Source: Hyphomonadaceae bacterium
GTDB lineage: Bacteria > Pseudomonadota > Alphaproteobacteria > Caulobacterales > Hyphomonadaceae
Direction: 5' to 3'
Length of the DNA stretch: 64,000 nucleotides
Assembly (NCBI GenBank): GCA_030697555.1
Contig: JAUYPV010000009.1
Span: 59,458-123,457, forward strand
This document shows positions 25,049 to 32,418 of the stretch, piece after piece. The position numbers and the translations under genes are program-made. Below the pieces are notes generated by a model. It did not search any database. It was not told the origin of the DNA and saw only the letters and a program-made list of their open reading frames with translations. The stretch's first letter is position 1. Each line of letters begins with the position of its first letter.

Positions 25049-25708
25049 ATGCGCGATTATTGCGATGCGAAGGCCATGGCGCACACGTTGCGCGAGGCCC
25101 TGGCCGCCAAGGCCATCACCCTCAATCACAGCGAGTGCTTGGAATTGATCGCCAAGTCCTTTGGTGTCGAAACGTGGAATATTCTCTCGGCGAAAATCGA
25201 GGCGAACAAGCCATCGCCATCCGCCGCAAGTGTGTCGGCCATGGTCGAGAAAACAGGAGAGAGCACGCTCCGTTGCTCGTTCTGCGGTAAGACCAAGCAA
25301 CAGGTTCGGAAGCTGATCGCGGGACCAACAGCATTCATTTGCAATGAGTGCGTCTCGCTGTGCACCGACATCGTTGACGATGGGGAGCTAGCCAAGCTTC
25401 TTGATGAGGACCGCGAGGCCGCACTCGACCGGCTCCGTCAGCGCAGCACCGAGACACTCACGACTTATGTTGAGCTGCGCCAGAAGGAACTCAAATTGGC
25501 TCGGGAAGGCCTGGCTGAAATCGAAAAGCGGCTGAGTTTTGCAGATACTGAGGACGCGCCGGCGTTCGGCAAACGCCTTGGGCACCTCAATTCGAAGACA
25601 AGGGACGAACTCCTCGTCATCCGAAAGAACATTGAAGCCCGTTTCCATTCCAGTGAAACCACGCTGGCTGCCGTCGAGGCGATTCTGGCGGAACGAGAAA
25701 AACCGTAG
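25049..25708 (+). CDS. Glyoxalase_8-type N-terminus fused to a ClpX C4 zinc finger, no AAA+ module
   Basis: The 219-residue protein has three parts. Residues 1-50 ([41 protein letters not shown]) resemble the Glyoxalase_8 family helical domain. Residues about 75-110 form the ClpX-type C4 zinc finger ([17 protein letters not shown] and [13 protein letters not shown]), with all four Cys present. Residues 110-219 are a Glu/Arg/Leu-rich helical segment that is probably a coiled coil. Real ClpX (about 420 aa) carries an AAA+ domain after the zinc finger; here it is absent. It may act as an adaptor or decoy for ClpP/ClpX. The surrounding genes are accessory. Confidence 0.75.
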   Translation: MRDYCDAKAMAHTLREALAAKAITLNHSECLELIAKSFGVETWNILSAKIEANKPSPSAASVSAMVEKTGESTLRCSFCGKTKQQVRKLIAGPTAFICNECVSLCTDIVDDGELAKLLDEDREAALDRLRQRSTETLTTYVELRQKELKLAREGLAEIEKRLSFADTEDAPAFGKRLGHLNSKTRDELLVIRKNIEARFHSSETTLAAVEAILAEREKP

Positions 25709-26091
25709 GGGGCGCCGGGAGGCGACGCTGGCGACACCAACTCGAACGCAGCGTGACTCTTGCTGCGGGAATGTCGTGCTTCGGCGAGATGCGGTCAGAT
25801 CTCTTGGCGCTGGCGAGCGGCTGATTTGGAGCGGCCCTGCCGTTGGTCGTGTTTGACGGCTAAGACGCGACCTGGCCCATTCCCGCCAGTGGGCTCATGA
25901 CTAACGGTGCGCGTCGAACGACGCTGTGGCGATGAGGGCAATGACGGCCAGCGACCCCGTTGCGACCAGCTGAACAACGGGGGGCCGACCTTTGCGATCA
26001 CGGCGTCGGCGAGACCCAGTACCGCTCATCGGATAACCGGCTCGCACAAGTCAGCAGCCAATTGCCCGACAACTGACGGGTTGGCGAAGAA
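25709..26091. other. Intergenic stretch without recognisable gene
   Basis: The 383-bp gap between the ClpX-finger gene and the convergent Tat-exported gene holds open but non-family frames in GC-rich sequence. No hairpin or RNA gene stands out. Confidence 0.5.
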
Positions 26092-26472
26092 TCAGCCCAA
26101 GCTCGCATGAAGTGCGATCAAGAAAGTGTGGCTGCTTGCAACGACCGTGACAGTTCCTCCGCGGCGCACGTCGACAAGCTGCTCTCTGGTCAGCACTATA
26201 GAGTGGGTGTGAAACAAGCCTGAGGTGGACTCAAGCCTTATGCCTTCGAGCGGTGGTGCATTGAGAGCTGTGTAGGGAATCAATAGATCGTGCGTGTGGC
26301 TGGCGAAACCGGGGCTCGAATGGATCAGTAGGTCTCGGTCAGCTTTACTTTTTTCGCTCGACGATCCCCCGGTCTGCGCAAACGAGGGAATGCATTGCAC
26401 CGCCAAAACCGCAATGCCAACTCCCCTGACAAACCTCCGCCTGTCCCATCCATTCGGAATGTCGTCTCTCAT
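26092..26472 (-). CDS. Small Tat-exported protein with conserved His motifs
   Basis: The 126-residue protein has a twin-arginine signal (DRRRFVRGVGIAVLAVQCIPSFAQ) and a short mature domain of about 90 residues. That domain contains three His clusters: ASHTHDLLIPY, LFHTHSIVL and VVASSHTFLIAL. The spacing suggests a metal site. Members of this type are seen as hypothetical periplasmic proteins. Tat export implies folding or metal loading before transport, consistent with the complete tatABC at 12-14 kb. Confidence 0.75.
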   Translation of the reverse strand: MRDDIPNGWDRRRFVRGVGIAVLAVQCIPSFAQTGGSSSEKSKADRDLLIHSSPGFASHTHDLLIPYTALNAPPLEGIRLESTSGLFHTHSIVLTREQLVDVRRGGTVTVVASSHTFLIALHASLG

Positions 26473-26597
26473 GTTGCATACCTCGCATTCATGGCTCGGC
26501 GATAAGCCGTGCCTCTGTGGTTAGGCAGACTCCCCGTCCTGCTTTCTCTGACTAAGACGAACGAGCTCGGAGGAATGTGATCATCGACAAGTCTGGT

Positions 26598-26960
26598 TTA
26601 GGCGACGCTGTCCGACGGATCGGGAAGCAGGATTTGCCTCCCTCCGGGACCTTCGATGATCTCGTTACGAAAATTTGCACCCAGGGCGCGCAGTCGATCG
26701 GCCTTCGCTTCGATGTCATCGACGACCAGGTGGATGCGGTTCCGGCCGCCGGGCTTTGGCTGGGCACCGTCGGGCATTGGCTGCGCTGCTGTGCTTACCG
26801 GCCCGCCAAGGAGCAAGCGAAGGTTGCCGCGGGTCACGTCCCCAAACGTCGGGAAGCTCGTCAGAAGATCGAAGTCCAGGAATGCTGTGTAGAAGCCGAT
26901 GGCGGCTCCGACGTTATCGACCATATAGCGAACATTCGCCGCGGATGCTGTCTTAGTCAC
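26598..26960 (-). CDS. VOC-family protein
   Basis: The 120-residue protein starts at a GTG (26960) with AGGA 7 nt upstream. The VOC module begins AANVRYMVDNVGAAIGFYTAFLDFDLL (typical first strand and helix) and has RNRIHLVVDDIEAKADRLRALGANF followed by GPGGRQILLPDPSDS. Its first metal ligand position (His) is not conserved, as in many antibiotic- or substrate-binding VOC members. It overlaps the upstream small exported protein by 4 bp (GTGA). Confidence 0.8.
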   Translation of the reverse strand: MTKTASAANVRYMVDNVGAAIGFYTAFLDFDLLTSFPTFGDVTRGNLRLLLGGPVSTAAQPMPDGAQPKPGGRNRIHLVVDDIEAKADRLRALGANFRNEIIEGPGGRQILLPDPSDSVA

Positions 26961-27259
26961 GGCTGGTCCTTTCCGGACAGAGCTGTCAGGGAGGCCACTC
27001 CGGTGTCGCGCTGCACTTTGCAAAGAAATTTGCTGTCGCCCCCGTCAGAAAGCCTCGCGCGCACCGAATAGAAGAAGGCGCTGGTGGTTGCTCTTACACC
27101 TCGCGCGTCAACGCGGATGTTGGTCGCGCCCGGAATCTGGGTGGCGACAGCAGTCTTGCAGAGAAGCACGCCCTTCTGGATCGACATCGTGGCGAACGCC
27201 GGGGAGGAGAACGCTAGGGCAGCTGCTGGAAGGAGAAAGAGGGAGGAAATGCGCATCAT
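26957..27259 (-). CDS. Small exported protein of unknown function
   Basis: The product from MMRISSLFLLPAAALAFSSPAFA has a signal peptide and a mature part of about 77 residues with two Cys (LLCKTAVAT and FLCKVQRD) that could pair. The middle reads ATNIRVDARGVRATTSAFFYSVRARL. An ATG 18 bp upstream is an alternative. It is translationally coupled to the VOC gene. Family unknown. Confidence 0.65.
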   Translation of the reverse strand: MMRISSLFLLPAAALAFSSPAFATMSIQKGVLLCKTAVATQIPGATNIRVDARGVRATTSAFFYSVRARLSDGGDSKFLCKVQRDTGVASLTALSGKDQP

Positions 27260-27426
27260 GTCTGGTTTAGTGTCCATCTTGACCGTGGTCCGGTCTGTAT
27301 TGCTGGAAGCGCGAGCGTCTTGGTCGATGTTGCAGGCTCGGGCCGGCTTGGGGGGCTGAGCGCCGTCACATCGGCTGGATCTCGTTCGTCATACATAAGA
27401 CGGATCAAACCGAAGGAATGTGACCG

Positions 27427-28305
27427 ATGGGCGGAGGAAATTTCCTGGCCGAGCGCTTCGCCGCCGACCGCGGACATTTGCGGGCCGTGGCTTATCGGAT
27501 GCTCGGCTCGCAAAGCGAAGCCGAGGACGCCGTTCAGGAGGTCTGGCTCCGCCTTGCACTGGCCGACACGTCCGAAGTCCAAAACCTTCGCGCCTGGATG
27601 ACGACGGTCGTCGCGCGTGTCTGCCTGGACATTCTTCGCAGCCGCAAAGCCCGTCGAGAGGAGCCAATTGCAGCTGCCGAGTCGATGGCTGGCGACGTCC
27701 ACGTCTCGCACGATCTGGAGATCGCAGACTCGGTTGGCCTCGCGATGCTGGTGGTGCTGGAGACATTGTCGCCGGCCGAGCGCGTCGCGTTCGTGCTGCA
27801 CGACATATTCAACCTGCCGTTCGAGGACATCGCGCCGATCGTGAGCCGCTCTCCGGCAGCCGCCCGGCAGCTGGCGAGCCGGGCACGGCGGCGGGTTCAG
27901 GGCGCGCCAACAAATGCCGAGGCTGATCGCGAGCGTCAGCGCAACGTCGTCACAGCATTCTTGGCTGCTTCGCGCGGAGGCGACTTCTCTGCCCTTCTTG
28001 CTGTCCTCGATCCGGCAGTCGTATTGCGCGCCGATGCATCCGCAGTTGCGGCGAGCGTTGCCCGATTGGCGGACACCCCGGAACTCGCGCCCAAAATCCA
28101 TGGCCAATCCGAGGTGGCCAAACGGTTTCAGGGCCGGCTCAGGATGGCGCAGCTCGCCTTGGTTGAAGGCGATCCAGGGCTGGTGATCGCGCCTGGCGGA
28201 ACGACGCGAATGGTGATCGACATCATTGTCGAAGTTGACCGGATTGTGGAGATAAGCCTGATAGGGGACGCTCAGGACATCGAGAAGTTGCAGCTTCAGC
28301 TCTGA
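27427..28305 (+). CDS. ECF RNA polymerase sigma factor, ECF41/SigJ-like
   Basis: The 292-residue protein has region 2 (AVAYRMLGSQSEAEDAVQEVWLRLA, about 19-45), region 4 (LVVLETLSPAERVAFVLHDIFNLPFEDIAPIVSRSPAAARQLASRARRRV, about 105-160) and a SnoaL-like C-terminal extension (about 180-292). The extension is the hallmark of ECF41, where it regulates the sigma factor in place of an anti-sigma factor. ECF41 genes usually lie next to a carboxymuconolactone decarboxylase or oxidoreductase; none is seen here, only VOC and small exported proteins. Confidence 0.85.
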   Translation: MGGGNFLAERFAADRGHLRAVAYRMLGSQSEAEDAVQEVWLRLALADTSEVQNLRAWMTTVVARVCLDILRSRKARREEPIAAAESMAGDVHVSHDLEIADSVGLAMLVVLETLSPAERVAFVLHDIFNLPFEDIAPIVSRSPAAARQLASRARRRVQGAPTNAEADRERQRNVVTAFLAASRGGDFSALLAVLDPAVVLRADASAVAASVARLADTPELAPKIHGQSEVAKRFQGRLRMAQLALVEGDPGLVIAPGGTTRMVIDIIVEVDRIVEISLIGDAQDIEKLQLQL

Positions 28306-28531
28306 AGCACCCACCTCCGCGCATGGCGTGTTGCCGTGAATTACAGACCGTTACGCTAATCAGTGCGTTCTGGACCAGGCGAACCCTTTAAGCGTCGGGT
28401 CCGCCGCAGACCGCTGCGGTCAAACACAGCACTCAGCGGCTCGTTGCCGACTCGGCCTTTGATGGTCGAATGACTACTTCCGGCGATCTCCTGCCGCTCG
28501 CAGGGTGCATGCCGAATGTCTGCTTTGGACG

Positions 28532-29761
28532 GGTGATCTCAACCGGTCAGCGCAACACGTACCTTGATATGAGGACGTGGAGCGATGGCGATGAGGCGAA
28601 AGTATTGCAGGACCAGGGTTACGGCAGCCGAGAGCGCCGAGCTGTGGGAGCGCTGGAAGAAGGGCGAAGGGCTGCATGCGATCGGCCAGGCGCTGGGCAG
28701 AGGCCATACCAGCATTTTCGCGCACATAAGGCCGAGCGGCGGCATCAAACCACCAGCCCGGCGACGCTCGGTGCGGGCTTTGACCATGGCCGAACGCGAA
28801 GAGATCTCGAGAGGCATCGTTGAAGGCCGGTCTGTCCGCGCGATAGCGAGGGTGCTGGGTCGTTCAGCCTCGACGGTCAGTCGCGAGATCGGCCGCAATG
28901 GCGGATCGCGTCGCTACCGGGCGGAAGCAGCCGACAAGCTGGCGTGGAGGCGGGCTCTCCGCCCAAAGCACTGCAAGTTGGCGATGCATGGCCAGTTGCG
29001 GCAAGCTGTTGCTGCGAAGCTAAAAGGGAACTGGTCGCCCGAGCAGATCGCGGGATGGCTGAAGCGGACCTACCCAGAGGATGAGGCGCGGCGCGTGTCG
29101 CACGAAACCATCTATCGCAGCCTCTATGTGCAGACGCGGGGCGTGCTGAAGCAGGAGCTGATGGCTCATCTGCGATCACAACGGGCCTTCCGCCGGTCGC
29201 GACACGCAACGCAAAAGAGAGGCAAGCAGGGCCAGATCGTGGATGCAGTGTCGATCAGCGAACGACCGGCGTCGGTCGAGGATCGGGCCGTCCCTGGTCA
29301 CTGGGAGGGCGACCTGCTTTGCGGACCGAACAACAGCAACATCGTCACGTTGGTTGAGCGACATTCGCGTTATGTGATGCTCGCCAGGATCCCGCGCCGG
29401 GATACGCAGACTGTCGTCAACACCTTGATCAAGCAGGTGCGGAAACTGCCGGACGAGCTCCATAAATCGCTGACCTGGGACCGTGGCAAAGAACTCGCCG
29501 ATCACAAGCGCTTCACCATCGAAACCAGCATCGACGTCTACTTCTGTGATCCGCACAGCCCCTGGCAGCGAGGATCCAACGAAAACACCAACCGCCTGCT
29601 CAGGCAGTACTTTCCAAAAGGAACGGATCTGTCGCCGTTCTCGCAGGCGCACCTCAACAAGGTGGCGCGTCAGCTCAACGGGCGGCCCAGGAAAACGCTG
29701 GACTTCGAGTCCCCGGCAGAGAGATTTAGCCAGTGTGTTGCGCTCACCGGTTGAGCCCACC
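28532..29761 (+). mobile_element. IS30-family insertion sequence
   Basis: The 1230-bp element has terminal inverted repeats: GGTGATCTCAACCGGTCAGC at the left and its near-complement ending ACCGGTTGAGCCCACC at the right, matching over 24 of 27 positions. The 3-bp ACG at 28529-28531 is repeated at 29762-29764, a target duplication of the size expected for IS30. The encoded transposase is intact, so the element may be active. It separates the ECF sigma gene from the signalling cluster. Confidence 0.85.
28585..29754 (+). CDS. IS30-family transposase
   Basis: The 389-residue protein has an N-terminal HTH pair (RRKYCRTRVTAAESAELWERW; TMAEREEISRGIVEGRSVRAIARVLGRSASTVSREIGRNGG). The DDE catalytic core follows: PGHWEGDLLCGPNNSN (first Asp), SLTWDRGKELADH (second Asp) and CDPHSPWQRGSNENTNRLLRQYFPKG (Glu). 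These are the IS30 signatures. The frame is uninterrupted and full length. It spans nearly the whole element. Confidence 0.95.
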   Translation: MAMRRKYCRTRVTAAESAELWERWKKGEGLHAIGQALGRGHTSIFAHIRPSGGIKPPARRRSVRALTMAEREEISRGIVEGRSVRAIARVLGRSASTVSREIGRNGGSRRYRAEAADKLAWRRALRPKHCKLAMHGQLRQAVAAKLKGNWSPEQIAGWLKRTYPEDEARRVSHETIYRSLYVQTRGVLKQELMAHLRSQRAFRRSRHATQKRGKQGQIVDAVSISERPASVEDRAVPGHWEGDLLCGPNNSNIVTLVERHSRYVMLARIPRRDTQTVVNTLIKQVRKLPDELHKSLTWDRGKELADHKRFTIETSIDVYFCDPHSPWQRGSNENTNRLLRQYFPKGTDLSPFSQAHLNKVARQLNGRPRKTLDFESPAERFSQCVALTG

Positions 29762-29847
29762 ACGCAAAATCGGACGTGCGAGCCAAGCGACCTGAACGGC
29801 GGAAATTCGCCAGGCAGTCACTCGTCAAACCTCGAAGAAGACGTCGA

Positions 29848-30309
29848 TCAAATCAGAAATGTATCGTCGTCTGGCGGAGTTGACGGCGCGGGAGGCGCCG
29901 AAGGCTTCCGGAATTGCACCAGCCTCGCGACGCGCGAAAGCAGGCGCGATGTCTCGAACGGCTTGGAGAGATAATCGGAAGCTCCCATGGCGATAGCTAG
30001 CTTGACGTCGTTGGGGGCGCTTCGCGCAGAAAGGATAAGCACGGGAATGCCGGCAAGATCGGTTCGCTGCGACATGAGGTCGAGAACGCCAAAGCCGTCC
30101 AGCTTCGGCATGTTGAGGTCGAGTATCATCGCAGCGGGGCGAACCTCCGCCAGCCGGTCTACCGCGGCGGCGCCATCGCGGGCCCGGCGAGTTTCGTATC
30201 CGGCGATTTCAAGCCGTGTGATGACGAGGTCGAGCACCGCCGGGTCGTCATCGACCACCAGAATACGTTGCCGGGACCGGTCGCTCGTCTGGGCTGGCGC
30301 GGCGATCAT
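29848..30309 (-). CDS. Single-domain response regulator (CheY-like receiver)
   Basis: The 153-residue protein is one receiver domain. The acidic pocket is ILVVDDDPAVLDLV; the phosphoacceptor Asp is in AAMILDLNMPKLDGFG; the switch Thr/Ser is in LILSARS; the Lys is in DYLSKPFE. A short Pro/Ser-rich tail has no output domain. It overlaps the upstream hybrid kinase by 4 bp, so it is likely its partner. Confidence 0.92.
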   Translation of the reverse strand: MIAAPAQTSDRSRQRILVVDDDPAVLDLVITRLEIAGYETRRARDGAAAVDRLAEVRPAAMILDLNMPKLDGFGVLDLMSQRTDLAGIPVLILSARSAPNDVKLAIAMGASDYLSKPFETSRLLSRVARLVQFRKPSAPPAPSTPPDDDTFLI

Positions 30310-32243
30310 GCTGCCTGTCCTTGCGCTGAGGCGCCTGTGTACCGAGCTACGAGGGATAACAGGTCGCGAACCACAATGGGCTTGGTGAGAACTGCATCGA
30401 AGCCGGACTGCCGGCAGAACACTTCGTCGAGGGCTTTCTCCGACGCGGTGAAGGCGATGATCGGCACGTTCGCGTTCGGACCGCGCCGCGCGCGCAGCGC
30501 CGCCGCAACGTCCTGGCCAGCCATGCGCGGCATGCGCAGATCGAGAAGGATGAGATCGAATGGCAGGCTGGTTGCCGCCTCGATTGCCGCGGCGCCGTCA
30601 GCTGCCTCAGTCACCTCCGCGCCGCAGCTCTCAAGCACCGCACGCGCAAGCTCCCGGATCGAGGCGCTGTCGTCGGCAATGAGAATTCTGGCGCCCGCTT
30701 CCGGCCGTTCGTACGCGTTATCCACGGTCACGATCCCGTCTGCCGGCGTGGCGGGAATACGGAAGGAAAACACCGACCCGACTCCGGGCTCGCTCAGGAT
30801 CGAGATGTCGCCGCCGATTGCATCAACGAGTCCCTTGCAGATCGCCAGCCCCAGCCCGGCACCGCCATGTTTGCGCGTCGACGTAGCGTCGACCTGCGAA
30901 AACCTGCGGAAAAGCTTTCCTGTCTCGGCTGGCGGAATCCCACAGCCGGTGTCCTCGACGCTGACGAAAAGCTGGTTCGAATTCGCGTTGAATTCGACGG
31001 CGAGCCGGACAAGGCCCGAGTCGGTGAACTTCACCGCATTGCCGATCAGGTTGGCCAGCACCTGACGATAGGCATCCGGATCGATGAGCAGGAATGGCGG
31101 CACGCCATCGGCCTCGAAGTATTCGAGCCGAACTCCCTTGGCCTCGGCGGCAAGCTCGAGGAGGTCCAGACATTCGCGCGCTATCCTGGCGGGAGAACAG
31201 GCCTGCGCCGAGATCGTGAGCTGGCCGGCTTCCAGACGCGAGAAGTCCAGTAGGCCGTTGACGAGCGACAGCATTGTGCGGCTGGCGCCTTCGATGCGTT
31301 CGATGTGTCGCCGGGCGGGAGCCGCCAAGTCCGCCGTTTCGGCAAGAAGGCCGGAATAGCCGAGGATCGCCGTCAGGGGCGTTCGCAGTTCATGGCTTAT
31401 GTTGGAGAGGAATTCCGCCTTGACCGCAGCGGCCGCCTCCGCAGCCTCTTTCGCCGCCAGAAGATCGCGCTCCAACTGCTTTCGGGCGGTGATGTCGCGG
31501 ATCACGTCCTGGACTTCGATCAGGACGCCGGAAGCATCGAACAATGTCCGGGGGTGCGCCTCGAGCCACAGCTCGCGGCCATCCTTGGTTGTCGCGCGAA
31601 ACTCGATCCTTATCGGCTCGGCGCCGGGGCCCTCCTCGACATACTCGGAAAACAACTGGCGCACCCGGTCGCGGTCGTCCGTGTGCATGATATCGAACGG
31701 CGTGCGACCCATTAGTTCGGCCGGCTGGTAGCCGAGGAGCCGGTGCACGCTTGGCGTGACGAAGGTGATGGTTCTATCCGGTTGGAAGCAAAACGTTACG
31801 TCGGTGGCGTTTTCGACCAGCAGGCGGTAGCGCCGCTCGCTTTCGGCGAGCGCCTTCTCGGCCGCGACGCGATCGGTGACGTCGTGCATCGTGCCGTAGA
31901 CCGCGATCACCTTGCCATCGGGGGCGAATTGGCAGGCACTGCGGCCCTCGGCGTATCGGATCTCTCCCGAAGGCTGGACGATCCGCGTAGCAGAGCGAGC
32001 CGAACCGCCCGTCAGGTTTCTTTCCAGGTTGGCGTCGGCGGCGGCGCGGTCGTCCGGATGGACGAGCTGCATCGCATAATCGAGCGACGGGACGACGCCC
32101 GGCTCAAGCCCGAAAATGCGATACATGTTCGGCGACCAGCGGATGACCTTGGTGGCGGCATCCATCCACCAATAGCCGACGCCGGCCAGTTCTTCGGCCA
32201 TGTCGGCCCAGCGAGGCGCTGCCGCAGGGTCAATGGAGGACAT
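30306..32243 (-). CDS. Hybrid sensor histidine kinase (PAS-PAS-HisKA-HATPase-REC)
   Basis: The 645-residue protein is soluble: no TM helix is seen. Two PAS domains (about 10-130 and 140-260, the second with a PAC motif) are followed by HisKA with LSNISHELRTPLTAILGYSGLL, HATPase with NLIGNAVKFT and GTGLGLAI-like GGAGLGLAICKGL, and a C-terminal receiver (RILIADDSASIRE, LILLDLRMPRMAG, LTKPIV). It overlaps the downstream receiver gene, suggesting a phosphorelay. The signal is unknown but intracellular, given the PAS layout. Confidence 0.92.
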   Translation of the reverse strand: MSSIDPAAAPRWADMAEELAGVGYWWMDAATKVIRWSPNMYRIFGLEPGVVPSLDYAMQLVHPDDRAAADANLERNLTGGSARSATRIVQPSGEIRYAEGRSACQFAPDGKVIAVYGTMHDVTDRVAAEKALAESERRYRLLVENATDVTFCFQPDRTITFVTPSVHRLLGYQPAELMGRTPFDIMHTDDRDRVRQLFSEYVEEGPGAEPIRIEFRATTKDGRELWLEAHPRTLFDASGVLIEVQDVIRDITARKQLERDLLAAKEAAEAAAAVKAEFLSNISHELRTPLTAILGYSGLLAETADLAAPARRHIERIEGASRTMLSLVNGLLDFSRLEAGQLTISAQACSPARIARECLDLLELAAEAKGVRLEYFEADGVPPFLLIDPDAYRQVLANLIGNAVKFTDSGLVRLAVEFNANSNQLFVSVEDTGCGIPPAETGKLFRRFSQVDATSTRKHGGAGLGLAICKGLVDAIGGDISILSEPGVGSVFSFRIPATPADGIVTVDNAYERPEAGARILIADDSASIRELARAVLESCGAEVTEAADGAAAIEAATSLPFDLILLDLRMPRMAGQDVAAALRARRGPNANVPIIAFTASEKALDEVFCRQSGFDAVLTKPIVVRDLLSLVARYTGASAQGQAA

Positions 32244-32418
32244 GGATCGCTTTCCCCGCCGAGTCCCCACCCGTTCGACTCAGCTACGCCTGCATCTGAC
32301 AACAAAGCGTAAGCCGTATCCCCCGTCCTCGCGTGCAAACGTCGCACCCCAACTCATTCTGAGTAAGCGTGCTTGTGCTTCATTAAATTGCGGCCAGTGG
32401 GTTCGGCGACCCGGACCG

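Noticed and set aside
27256..28314. Minus-strand frame opposite the ECF sigma gene
   Set aside because: The plus-strand sigma factor has clear regions 2 and 4; the antisense product has none.
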